Positions 21,295-34,004 of a stretch of DNA of 64,000 bases are shown piece by piece. Location of the stretch: assembly GCA_025766275.1 (NCBI GenBank), contig JAFKAC010000038.1, forward strand, positions 496,001 to 560,000, in the 5' to 3' direction. The notes under the pieces are model-generated. The model had not been told where the DNA came from and ran no database searches. It was given only the letters and a program-made list of their open reading frames with translations. The DNA is from Lactarius indigo (Eukaryota; Basidiomycota; Agaricomycetes; Russulales; Russulaceae). Made by a program: the position numbers and the translations under genes. Position 1 is the first letter of the stretch; each line of letters begins with the position of its first letter.

Positions 21295-24200
21295 TCATGA
21301 ACGCCTGCGAAAGAAAAAGTTGGCTGGCCCGCGAATACGAAAGATATAAGTCATCGCAAAGATAGCAAATATCTACGCGTTACGTTGGATATGAGCTATC
21401 TGAACGTGCGTGACGCTGTGAAATGAGGACGTACGTTAAATCCAATGTATACCCACATGAACCCGAAGTCGCGCCATTGATGATTCCAGAATATATTCGA
21501 ATTGAACTGTAAGAACTCGTCTGTGGTCCGATACGAACAGAACTGGCAATTATCCGTGGCGTTTGGGTTCGTGACATAGCCACCTGTTGTGCTGATGAAC
21601 TTGCTCAGGTACTGCTGACACGTCTGGGCCAGGGGTGGCTTGACAGTAACAAATTCTATGGGTGCGCAATTAATCTCAGAGTGGCCAAGCGCTGAAAGTG
21701 TAGTCAGTATGAAGTGACAGACAAGACGAGAGTGACGTGCCTCGTGCCAACAGCCCTTCGATGACGTATGTGTAAGGTGTCAAGCGATACATCCACTTCC
21801 ACCAGCCGAGGTGTTTGTATGGCTGGAATACGCCATTGCTATCGTCGGGTCAGAGTGAGTCCAGCTCTAAAGTAGAAAATGACTGACAATGTGATGACAA
21901 AGCCGAAGAAAAAGCCAAATAATTGCGCGGCAATGTCAGCACTCGGTGACATAGCAGCAACCCATTGGGCGAACGTAGTATAGTACATCGGGTACACGAT
22001 CCCGATCATCAAATACGGATATCCAGCACGGCTCGAGGGGAATCCAACCAGCCAGTACCAAATAACGAAGAATAGAGAAGACCCGATAATGTTAAGAGGG
22101 ATCTCGCCAAGGATTTGCGCGGTAATCAGAGCCGTCCAACTGTACATTCGGCTTGGGCGTTCACGAATCTCATAAACCCATCTGGTCTCGATGAACGGTC
22201 CTTGGATCTGGTTCGATAGCGGCGCGCTCATGATCATGCATATGAACATTGCCTGTTCGCAGACGTCGATGAGCCAGTAATAGAAGGGGGCTAGCTATCG
22301 GGACTTACAAATATCTTATTCTGAGTTCCCTGAATGCTGTCCTTAGCCTGGAAGAACGTGAATCCAATGAACAGCGCCCCAACAAGGTTCAACGCAATCT
22401 TGGCCATCACGTATGTGGGATCACGCCAATGGCGGATGACGTCGCGTTCCCAGAGCATCTTGACTTGGAATATCCATGACGTCGAGAACTCCGAGTGCAG
22501 CTCTGTGTCGACCGCATGACGCTTTCGTCCATCCTCGAGCAGAGTCGCGAGCTCATCGTCGACTGCTCGCGCTTGCGGAGAGTTCTTCCATGTGCCATGC
22601 CAGTCAGTATCCGTGGTCGCGGTGGCACCGGCCCCGATGACGTCCAGGATATATTCAGCACTGTAACAACAGTTAGATGGGGATACCACTTTCAATATAC
22701 TAGTCGCTCACGGGTTCGCGTCAGGTGGACAAGGATATCCGCCATTCTTCTGGAAATAACTGAGCAGGGTCGTAGAGTTAGTTCCGATGTCGCCAAAGTA
22801 GACAGTCTGGCCTCCTTTCCGGAGCAACAGAAGTCTGTCAAATTCTTGGAACAACTCCGCTGAAGGCTGGTGGATACTAAAAACCGATCTAAAGTTAGCA
22901 CACGAAACGACAAGAATGTTCACATGTGTTAGCCTCACGTGCACAAAATCGCCTGACCGCGATCGGCTAATTCGCGCAGGAAGCTAACGATAGCCCAAGC
23001 GCTCCGTGAATCGAGTCCAGAAGTCGGTTCGTCCAAAAACAGGAGCAATTTAGGCTTTCATGGTGTCATTATCAAGTAGACTTGGGGATTGGATTCTATG
23101 TTACGTACCTTGGCCGCGAGTTCTACTCCAATGGTCGTCCGTTTCCGGTGTTCGACACCGAGCGAGCCCACAACAGCATCGGCATATTTCTCCAGACCGC
23201 ACATTTTAAGAACCGTGTCGACGCTAAATACAGTCGGTCGATACGGGGCTTAGAGATCCTTGTCAGCGATCACTCACTATGCTTCTTTCTCTTTGAGAGG
23301 TACCGTGGGTGGCTGTCGTAGTTTGGCGGAGAAGAGTAGGGCTTCGCGGACGGTAGCCTGAGCCAAATGTGTATCCATCTGTTGAACGTACCCTCTGGCA
23401 ACCCGGCGGGTGAGAATCGGAATGAACGACGAAACAGAATTCAAGCTCACGTCTGTGCTTGGAAATCGCTCGGTAAGGGGAACCCGTTAACCAGCCTCTC
23501 GCCACCGACAACACCAGCCGGCTGGCGCTCTGCAAGGACATTTAATAGCGTGGTCTGAGAAGACATGAGCATAAGTTGTCGCCGTATTTTGAGTCTACTT
23601 ACCTTTCCCGCTCCAGATTCTCCCATGAGGGCTGTGAGCTTCCCAGGTGCAACGTAGCCAGAAATGTCTTCCAGAAGGCGTCGGCTCTCGCCTTTTCCTA
23701 GGTGAATGTCATATTCGAGGTGCCTCCACGTGAATACGTCCGTCATCATGGGAACAGCGACGTCCGTCCCGCTCTCACCGCGCGTCTCCTCGATCACATC
23801 TCGTAACTCTGGGGAACCTTTCTCCTCATCAGCCACGCCAGCTTTCTCTCGGGCTTCGCGCACGATCGGAGCCTTCGTTCCTCGCTTGAAGAGTGTGACG
23901 TTCGTCTCGCCAGACAAGCGCGTGTTGTACTCGGTGAAAAAGAGAAGTGCTGCGATAAATGCAATGCCAAACGCGACGAGAATGCCGTAGTTCTACTCTC
24001 ACGTCAGTCACTGCGAACGTCGATGCATTAAGTATCACATCACTTACCCGCCAGGCATGGCTGTAGGAATAGTCGTACGATAACGCGATAAAACGATTGC
24101 CATCTACAGTGCTTTGGCCGGGGATGGAGCCGACGGTCCCGCAAACCTGGTTCGTGAGCGACACATTCTCATATCCAGCGCCGCTTGGTACAAAGTTTGA

Positions 24201-26702
24201 GCATGTCCCATTGAGCGTGTGGAACTCGTTGGATATAAGTCCCTCGAAGCCGTACCGAATCGGCTGTCTGGGTATAAGTAAATGTAAGTGCTTCCACCGA
24301 CGATGACTCACGTTGATGTATGTGATCCACTTCAACGCGCCAATCATCGAAGGCTTCGGGATGGTATACCCAGTGTAGAGGACAAGCATAAGCTGCAGGA
24401 CACCGGCCAGTGTCTGTGCAGGCGCCGGGTCTCCAACAGCCGCTGCCACAGAGCGGAACATTGCCTTCATGACCAATGCCATGGTAAAGACAAATAAGAA
24501 GAACGTGCTACGACGGGTTCATAAGTCACTGAAACGAGATGAAGAAATAGTTACTCACAAAAATTGGCTCGCGGAAGATTGCAAACCAACCATGAAGTAT
24601 AGGATGATGGAGAACACCATGATCGTAACGAAGGTGATTGGCACATCGACGATGGTGAGAGCGGCAGCTTCAATAAACGGATGGTACAAGGCAGCCCTGG
24701 CGTGCTTTACCACAATGGGCCGCTGTACGAAGAGAGCTGGGATCTCAGCCATTGCGGACAAGGCCGTCCAAACTAAGGCACTAGCGAGGTGGGTTAGTTA
24801 CAGGCGGACAAAACCCTATGACGACGTACAAGAAGAGAATACTCCCGCGCGAGAAGTACTGTGATGTCTCATCTTTCACCCTGAAAAAAACTGAACCACT
24901 GACAAAGGCCTGTACAATGAACGCACTATTTGGAGTTAGTACAGGATATTGGCTCGGCCCGTTATATGAGAATACGTACACGAGGATAATCAACTCAGCA
25001 GCGATGTGGCCGCGCAGAATTTGTAGACGGCGCAGCATGACGGCGCGAGCCTGCATGGGGATAGATATCGTGTAGGGGCTCCCCTTGCGCTGCGTAGTCG
25101 CATGTTCCGCCATTGCGCTCTCCTTGTACGCAAGGGCACGCTCAGGGTGGCCAACAAACTCCTTGAAGTACGCATCCATATCCATGCGATTCGCTACACT
25201 CGCTTCGGATGCCAAGAATGCAGAGGCGAATTCGGCAGCCGTCTGCGGGACTGGTCCTTTGAAGTCCTCCCGGACCATGCGCGCGAGGGGATCCGTGACT
25301 AGAGTAAGCGGGGAGGGCACGTTGAGCGAACAAAAAAGATAATAAATAAAATAAAAGCGCAACACACCAGCAGCGAGGAAATCCGAAGTGGTCTGCCGGT
25401 GTGCGGGTTCAAACCCAAGGTCGATGAAATATTGCCGAGCCTGATCTGCCCGCCCAAAGTACGCCATCCTGCCTTCATAAATCACGCAGACTTTGTCGAA
25501 GTGTTGGTACAACGACTCCGCAGCTTGATAAATCGACACGATGGTGGATATACGCGCCACGTCGGTTGCTGTGCGTAGTGCTCGAACAAACTCGAGGGCC
25601 GTCGAAGCGTCGAGACCTCGAGTAGAACTATGATGGGAAACGATATCAAGCATGGCCGAAAACTATTGCGAGAGTACTTACTTGTCCCATGCGGTGATGC
25701 TGGAACGAAGGGTCAATGCCTCACTTATGGAAACACGTTTCTTCTCGCCACCAGATACCCCACTGATTGCGGCATCGCCAACAGGTGTGTTCTTCACGTG
25801 TCTCAAGCCGAGAGTTGTTTGCGTGATGTCAGTTATGTTCTTGACGTAATAACTACGCGGATACTCCTCGATGCGATTATGCGGTGCACGCATCTTGGCC
25901 GCAAAACGTATAGTTTCATCGACAGTAAGCGTGGGGAAATGAGTGTCATCTTCGGGGGTATAGACGACATCGCCGCGATAGTGCTTGGCAATGAGTTCTG
26001 GAGTGAGCGAATCATAATGCACATCGCCTTCCACAAGATGATACTCGGCGCGCTGGTTCGTGAGCGTTTTCAGTAAGGTGCTGCATCCTGACCCTGGGTT
26101 GCCCAGGACAACTGAAATTGGTTGAGAAAATCGTGTCTGACACAGTATTAATTACAATAAAATACATACGCAGCATTTCCCCTGGGCGTACAACGCCTTC
26201 GAAACCACTGAGGATGTCACGCAAAGGAGGATGACGTAAGGCCTGAATATTCTCAATGATGACCCTAGGGTTAAAAAAAGAGCCAATGGTAGGCTGGTAG
26301 CTGGTGGCAGCGCCCAAGCCAACGACGCGGAGGTCCTTAAACATGACGCCAAGCTCTCGCGACTGAATACCTGCACGGTCCCGCCTAAGGTCCCATTTAG
26401 CATGAAACCAACAAAACTGGGGTTTGAACGTACTTCTTCATGATAGTGCGAAGCGTTTTCCCGAAATCAAAGGGCCCGGTAGAGGGGACCGAGAGGGTCT
26501 CCGATGACTCTGAGAGCACAGTTCCAGGGCCGGGTACGGTGCCCTCTTTGTTGGATGAGACGCCCGAATGTGAGGAACTTGCAATGGGTTTTGTTATCTG
26601 AGGAAACGTTGATGGAGGGCCATCGACTTGCAAGTTTTCAGGGACAAGTGGGAGGGAGCTGGTGCTCTGATCACGCTGCGCGGCACCCTGTACGTCGTAC
26701 AT
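21295..26702 (-). CDS. PDR-type ABC transporter (ABCG full transporter), copy 1
   Basis: This is a pleiotropic drug resistance transporter with the layout NBD-TMD-NBD-TMD, roughly 1450 residues, expected in the plasma membrane for ATP-driven export of hydrophobic compounds. NBD1 has the PDR-specific Walker A with Cys (GNPGSGCS), the signature [10 protein letters not shown] and W-D-K in Walker B followed by [12 protein letters not shown]2 has a canonical Walker A (GESGAGKTT), the degenerate signature [11 protein letters not shown] and Walker [15 protein letters not shown]. The PDR loop with [13 protein letters not shown] and two Cys sits before the second NBD. The C-terminus ends [15 protein letters not shown]. 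There are many short introns, all joinable in frame. Compared with its neighbour it lacks about 14 N-terminal residues covering the F-D-x-E-G-V motif. It is a tandem duplicate of the gene at 27761-33232. Confidence 0.9.
22670..23090 (-). repeat. Near-identical tract shared with 29133-29553
   Basis: Over about 420 nt this part of transporter copy 1, including two introns, differs from copy 2 at a single base (near 22773). Introns elsewhere in the pair differ substantially. The tract encodes the part of NBD2 with Walker B and the switch His ([10 protein letters not shown]). It is interpreted as a gene-conversion tract. Confidence 0.8.
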
Positions 26703-27760
26703 ACGGGCTATTGGTCGCGCGGGAGGGAGGGGGCGGGTCGGAGAGAGGAAGGGGGGAAGAGGGAAGTTGAGTTAAAAGGGATTACGGCGAGGCGACATCG
26801 TGGCTTCTGAACTTCTCATGGCGTCTAAAGGCATCAAATAGCACGACTACAAACTCGTCCAAGAGTGCAAATAAGAAGAACGACCAAAGCCACCATTTCC
26901 GCATCTGGTATCGGGGCTACACGAACCGGCGATGGACCTACTTTGGCCCTCTTGCGGATTGCTAGGTCTTGCTGAGCTGCCAATGTTCGGCCCACCGAAA
27001 AAGGCAAATGCCAAAGAAGTCGTACAGAAGATGCTATCGGCCGGTCTTTGTAATGATGCGAGGTCTTCCCACAGCTGTGGGAACTTCTATTTCAGAATTG
27101 AACATCTTTATTAGTGGCTTGTTTCATACTCTGTTGGTTCCTGACACAAGGAAGAGCGGCACTCTCTCCTCAACAACAGTTTATGAAAAGACCTCGTGCT
27201 CCTGTCTTCTCTGATTCCAACTCTGCTTCCTTTGAAATTCGTTTTCTCTTTTATGTAGTAAAACCAATGTCAAATATTACTTAATTACCACATAAATAAT
27301 TTGCGGCGCCATGGTATGGGACGGAAAGGATGGACAAACAATACCCTCTCAATTCCCACCAAGGGGGCGATAGGACCGGATTCCAAGAGCCTTGGAGGTC
27401 CGAAAAGTTAATTTGGACTTTCCTGATCGGAAGAATTGATCGATTATTGATCTAGTGATCCCCCTGGTTGGGTTGGCGCAATGTTGCGGCGTCCTTGGCA
27501 GCGTCCCCCTGCAAATCCCCTCCGTGTTGCCCTTTTTTCTCGGGGGGAAGTGTGGTCATTAATGGCTTGTCTAAATTATCGTGTACAGTCTTGGAACAGT
27601 CATATAGTAAGTGCGTTTCGAAGAAATCTTCCCACTACACCACATGGTCCTTCATCGGTGCGTCAAGAGAAAATGATACGAGCATCGTGCGTGTAAGCGC
27701 ACTCCATTTCAACAAGCGCACCGTATATACATAATAATAGATCACACGGATGATGAATGT
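26703..27760. other. Promoter/terminator spacer between the two PDR genes
   Basis: About 1.06 kb holding the upstream region of transporter copy 1 and the 3' flank of copy 2, which are on the same strand. No coding sequence was recognised. A G/A-rich stretch lies at 26720-26765, just upstream of the copy 1 start. Confidence 0.5.
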
Positions 27761-30700
27761 TTACAAACGCCTGCGAAAGAAAAACTTGGCTGGCCCTCGA
27801 ATACGGAAGATGTAGGTTATTGCATAGACGGCAAATATCTATGCGCTGCATATGAGCTGGCTGTACGTGCGCGACGCCGTGAATGAGAACGTACGTTGAA
27901 TCCGACGTATATCCACATGAAACCAAGGTTGCGCCAATGATGACTCCAGAATATACTCGAGTTCGACTGTAAGAACTCGTCTGTGGTCCGATACGAACAG
28001 AACTGGCAATTGTCCGTGGCATTCGGGTTCGTAACGTATCCACCTGTTGTGCTGATAAATTTGCTCAGGTACTGTTGACACGTCTGGGCCAGGGGTGGCC
28101 TGACAGTAACGTATTCTATCGGTGCGCAGGTGATCTCAGAATGGCCAAGCGCTGAAAGCGCAGTCAGTACGGAGTGATAGGCAACAAGAGAGCAACGTGC
28201 CTTGACTCAACAATCCTTCGACGACGTAAGTGTAAGGTGACGCGCGATACATCCACTTCCACCAGCCGAGATGTTTGTATGGCTGCAGTACGCCATTGCT
28301 ACCATCAAGTCAGTGCGAGTCTATCACTTTAAAAATAGAACACAACTGACAAGGTGATGACAAAACTGAAAAAGAAGCCGAACAATTGCGCGGCAATTTC
28401 AGCGTTCGGTGACATGGCAGCAACCCATTGGGCGAACGTAGTGTAGTACATCGGGTACATGATACCAACCATCAAATAAGAATACCCCGCGCGGTTTGAG
28501 GGGAATCCGACCAGCCAGTACCATATAAGGAAGAAAAGAGAAGACCCGATGATGTTGAGAGGGAGTTCGCCAAGGATTTGTGCAGTAATCAGAGCCGTCC
28601 AGCTGTACATTCGGCTTGGGCGTTCACGAATCTCATAAACCCATCTGGTCTCGATGAACGGTCCTTGGATCTGGTTCGATAGCGGCGCGCTCAAGACCAG
28701 GCTCATAAACACAGACTGTTCGCAAACGTCGGTGAGCCAGTATTAGAAAGGAACTAGCTATCGGGACTTACAAATATCTTATTCTGAGTTCCCTGAATGC
28801 TGTCCTTAGCCTGGAAGAACGTGAACCCAATGAACAGCGCTGAAACTACGTTTAGCGCAAGCTTGGCCACCACATAGGTGGGATCACGCCAGTGGCGAAT
28901 GATTTCGCGTTCCCAGAGCGTCTTGACTTGGAATATCCATGATGTTGAGAACTCCGAGTGCAGCTCTGTGTCGACCGCATGACGCTTTCGTCCATCCTCG
29001 AGCAGAGTCGCGAGCTCATCGTCGACTGCTCGCGCTTGCGGAGAGTTCTTCCATGTGCCATGCCAGTCAGTATCCGTGGTCGCGGTGGCACCTGCTCCAA
29101 TGACGTCCAAGATATATTCAGCACTAAAACAACAGTTAGATGGGGATACCACTTTCAATATACTAGTCGCTCACGGGTTCGCGTCAGGTGGACAAGGATA
29201 TCCGCCATTCTTCTGGAAATAACTGAGCAGGGTCGCAGAGTTAGTTCCGATGTCGCCAAAGTAGACAGTCTGGCCTCCTTTCCGGAGCAACAGAAGTCTG
29301 TCAAATTCTTGGAACAACTCCGCTGAAGGCTGGTGGATACTAAAAACCGATCTAAAGTTAGCACACGAAACGACAAGAATGTTCACATGTGTTAGCCTCA
29401 CGTGCACAAAATCGCCTGACCGCGATCGGCTAATTCGCGCAGGAAGCTAACGATAGCCCAAGCGCTCCGTGAATCGAGTCCAGAAGTCGGTTCGTCCAAA
29501 AACAGGAGCAATTTAGGCTTTCATGGTGTCATTATCAAGTAGACTTGGGGATTGGGTTCTAGATTACGTACTTTGGCCGCGAGCTCCACTCCAATGGTCG
29601 TCCGTTTCCGGTGTTCGACACCGAGCGAGCCCACAATAGCATCGGCATATTTCTCTAGGCCACACATTTTAAGAACCGTGTCGACGCTAAACACAGTCGG
29701 TCGATACGGGCTTAGAGATCCTTGTCAGCGATCACTCACTATGCTTCTTTCTCTTTGAGAGGTACCGTGGGTGGCTGTCGTAGTTTGGCGGAGAAGAGTA
29801 GGGCTTCGCGGACGGTAGCCTGAGCCAAATGTGTATCCATCTGTTGAACGTACCCTCTGTGGCAACCCGGCGGGTGAGAATCGGAATGAACGACGAAACA
29901 GAATTCAAGCTCACGTCTGTGCTTGGAAATCGCTCGGTAAGGGGAACCCGTTAACCAGCCTCTCGCCGCCGACAACACCAGCCGCTTGGCGCTCTGCGAG
30001 GACATTCAACAGCGTGGTCTGGAGATAAAACATGAGCACAGATTTGCGTTTCCATATTTGGAGTCGACTAACCTTCCCTGCTCCCGATTCTCCCATGAGG
30101 GCTGTGAGCTTCCCAGGTGCAACGTAGCCAGAAACGTCCTCCAGGAGGCGACGGGTCTCGCCCTTTCCTAGTCGAACGTCATATTTGAGGTGCCTCCACG
30201 TGAATACATCCGACATCATGGGAACGGCGACATCCATGTCAGATTTCCCACTCTCACCACGCGTCTCCTCGATCACACCTCGCGACTCTGGAACGCCTTT
30301 CTCCTCATCAACCGTCCCGGCTTTCTCTTGGGCGCCGTGCGCGACCGGAGCTTTCGTCCCTCGCTTAAAGAGTGTAACGTTCGTCTCGCCAGACAAGCGC
30401 GTGTTGTACTCGGTGAAAAAGAGAAGTGCTGCGACAAATGCAACGCCAAAAGCGATGACGATGCCGTAGTTCTAATGCAACGTCAGCCATTACGGACATC
30501 ATTGGTTTTCTAAGCGCCACGTCACTTACCCGCCAGATATGGCTGTAGGAATAGTTGTACGATAATGCGATGAAACGATTGCCATCCACGGTGCTTTGGC
30601 CGGGGATAGAGCCAACAGCCCCGCAAACTTGGTTCGTCAGCGATACGTTCTCGTATCCAATACCGCTCGGTACGAGGTTTGAGCATGTCCCATTGAGCGT

Positions 30701-33232
30701 GTGGAACTCGTTGGCCATAATTCCCTCAAAGCCGTACCTGACCGGCTGTCCAGGTATAAGTGCTAGAAAGAGCCCTGACTGATGATCACTCACGTTGATG
30801 TACGTGATCCACTTCAACGCGCCAATCATCGAAGGCTTCGGGATTGTATATCCAGTGTAGAGGACAAGTACAAGCAACATAATGCCGGCAATTGTCTGTG
30901 CAGGCGCTGGGTCTCCAAGAGCCGCTGCCACGCAGCGGAACCATGCCTTCATTACCAAGGCCACGGTGAAGATAAATAGGAAGAATGTGCTACGACGGGT
31001 TCATGAGTCACTGAAACGAGATGAGGTAGAAATAACTACTCACAAAAATTGGCTCGCAGAAGCCTGCAAACCAACCATGAAGTATAGGATGATGGAGAAC
31101 ACCATGATCGTAACGAAGGTGATTGGCACGTCGACGATGGTGAGAGCGACAGCTTCGATAAACGGATGGTACATGGCGGCTCGGGCGTGTTTTACCACAA
31201 TGGGCCGCTGTGCGAAGAGAGCTGGGATCTCAGCAATTGAAGACAAGGCCGACCAAAGAAAGGCGCTAGCGAAATGGGTAGGTTATTGGGCAAAAGGCGG
31301 GGGAACGGCATGTGATGACGCACAAGAAGAGAATGCCCCCGCGCGAGAAGTACTGTGATGTCTCATCTTTCAACCTAAAAAAGACTGAACCATTGATAAG
31401 AGCCTGCACGATGAACGTACTATCTTGAGTTAGTACAGAATATTAGCTCGGCCCGTTAGATAAGAATACGTACACGAGGACAATCAACTCAGGCGCAATG
31501 TGGCCGCGCAAAATCTGCAGGCGGCGCAGCATGACGGCGCGAGCCTGCATGGGGATAGATATCGTGTAGGGACTCCCCTTGCGCTGCGTAGTCGCATGTT
31601 CCGCCATTGCGCTCTCCTTGTACGCAAGGGCACGCTCAGGGTGGCCAACAAACTCCTTGAAGTACGCGTCCATATCCATGCGATTCGCTACACTCGCTTC
31701 GGATGCCAAGAACGCAGAGGCGAATTCGGCAGCCGTCTGCGGTACGGGTCCTCTGAAGTCTCCGCGGACCGTGCGCGCGAGAGGATCCGTAACTAGAACA
31801 AAGAGGGAATGCTGAGTGAATATATATATATGAAAGCACGCGACATACCAGCAGCAAGGAAATCCGGGGTAGTCTGCCGGTGTGCAGGTTCAAACCCAAG
31901 GTCGATGAAATATTGCCGAGCCTGATCTGCCCGCCCAAAGTACGCCATCCTGCCTTCATAAATCACGCAGACTTTGTCGAAATGCCGATACAACGACTCC
32001 GCGGCCTGATAAATCGACACGATGGTGGACGTATGCGCCACATCGGTTGCTATGCGTAGTGCTCGAACAAACTCGAGGGCCGTCGAAGCGTCGAGACCTC
32101 GAGTAGAACTGTGATAGGAAACGATATCAAGCATGGCCGAAAACTATTGCGAGAATACTTACTTGTCCCATGCGGTGATGCTGGAATGAAGGGTCAATGC
32201 CTCACTTATAGAAACACGCTTCTTCTCGCCGCCAGATACTCCACGGATAGCCGCATCACCAACAGGCGTGTTCTTTACATGGCGCAAACCGAAAACGGTT
32301 TGCGTGATGTCCATGATGTTCTTGACGTAATAGCTACGCGGGTGCTCCTCGAAGCGATTGTGAGGCGCACGCATTTTGGCGGCAAAGCGGAGAGTTTCAT
32401 CAACGGTGAGCGTGGGGAAATGTATATCGTCCTCAGGAGAATAGACGACATCGCCACGGTAGTGCTTAGCAATGTGTTCTGGTGTGAACGAATCATAATG
32501 CACTTCGCCTTCCACAAGATGGTACTCGGCTCGCTGGTTCGTGAGCGTTTTCAGTAAGGTGCTGCATCCTGACCCTGGGTTGCCTAGAACGACTGTGGTT
32601 GGTTGAGAAAATTGTGTCCGACGCGTGGCAAAAGTAAAGAATACATACGCAGCATTTCCCCTGGGCGTACAACGCCTTCGAAACCACTGAGGATATCGCG
32701 TAATGGCGGATGGCGTAAGGCCTGAATCTTTTCGAGGACGACCTTAGGGTTGAAACAAGAGCCAATGGTAGCCTGGTAGTTTGTGGCAGCACCCAAGCCA
32801 ACGACGCGGAGGTCCTTGAACATGACGCCAAGCTCTCGCGACTGAATACCTGCACGGTCCCGTCTAAGGTCCCATTAAGCGATGATATCGGCAAGCTGGG
32901 GTTTGGACGTACTTCTTCATGATAGTGCGAAGCGTTTTCCCGAAATCAAAGGGCCCGGTAGCAGTGACCGAAAGCGTCTCCGATGACTCCAAGGGCACAG
33001 TTCCTGGACCGCGCGCGGACTCGGAGAGGTGGGTGAGGGTGCGTCGAAGCTGGTTCACACCCTCTTGGTCAAAGTAACTCACTGGAACATGCGAACGTGA
33101 TGAGTTTCCTTGGGGTCTTGCTGTCCGAGGAACGATTGGTGTAGAAGGGCCAATGACTTGGGCGTCCTCAGGGGCAAGTGGTAGGGAGCTGACGCTCTGG
33201 TCATGCTGCACGACTTCCTGTAAGTTGGACAT
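27761..33232 (-). CDS. PDR-type ABC transporter (ABCG full transporter), copy 2
   Basis: This is a second full-length PDR transporter, head-to-tail with copy 1 and sharing its exon-intron structure. The start at 33230-33232 gives [20 protein letters not shown], and the N-terminus retains [20 protein letters not shown], a conserved element of fungal PDR N-termini that copy 1 has lost. NBD1 carries the Cys-type Walker [11 protein letters not shown] and [12 protein letters not shown]2 carries [18 protein letters not shown] and [14 protein letters not shown]. The membrane domains include the stretch [19 protein letters not shown] and the extracellular Cys-containing loop after TLNGTCSN. It ends [15 protein letters not shown]. 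All splice junctions examined keep frame, so the gene looks functional. The substrate cannot be told from sequence. Confidence 0.9.
29133..29553 (-). repeat. Near-identical tract shared with 22670-23090
   Basis: This is the partner of the tract in transporter copy 1. It has one mismatch in about 420 nt across exons and introns of NBD2, consistent with recent gene conversion or a very recent local exchange. Confidence 0.8.
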
Positions 33233-34004
33233 GGGGTATTGGTTGCACAGAAAGGAGCGAGCGGGTTTCCAAGGGGAGGATGCTCATTTAATTCCGCCGG
33301 GGGGAGAGGGTGGTTTAAAAGGTATACAAAGTGAACAACAGCGCAGCGACACCTCGTTGAGTTCCGAAATTCGCCATCGCTGTCCAAAGCATCAAATACC
33401 GTGGCTACACATTTGCGAATCTGAAAGATCGAATTTGGATCGAACGGACAAGGGCCCCTTACCGCATCTGGTAGCAAGACGACACAAGCCGGCGACGGAC
33501 TACTTACGCCTCCTTGCGGCTTCCCAATGTACGGCTAACAGCGTAATGTCGATGATGTGAAGGGCACGCTTGTCGCAGCTCATTGTGCGGCTCGGTCGTA
33601 ATGCCGGCTCGCCAGGTCAGTCAGGGCCTCAGTTGTCGCTTTTCGGCATCCAGTAAGTTACGCGCTGACAAAAGCAAGCGCCTAGATATCACGTAGTATT
33701 CTTGATCAGCAAAGTAATTCCGCTTTTTTCTTTTTTTTTTTTCTTTTGAAAAAGGGTTTTTCCTTGATGCGAGCGATGGGGGCACGAATAAATATGCGCG
33801 GGACGGCGCGGACCACTCCCTTTTTCGCGCAAAGCGGTACATTACACGAATGGGGACTGAATGGGGTAGGTTGGGGAAACGGAGTCACGGTCCTGTCTCG
33901 GCTTCGCACGTGAACAGAGGACACGAAAACTGGCAGTCACATGATCCAGCGCGAGTCGCGTTGGACTGAACCCGTCCGAATCCGAGTCTTTGATCTCCCA
34001 AAAA
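33233..34004. other. Divergent intergenic region between PDR copy 2 and Pif1
   Basis: About 770 nt between divergent start codons. There is a T-rich low-complexity stretch at 33724-33765. No gene was recognised. It must hold the promoters of both the transporter and the helicase. Confidence 0.5.
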
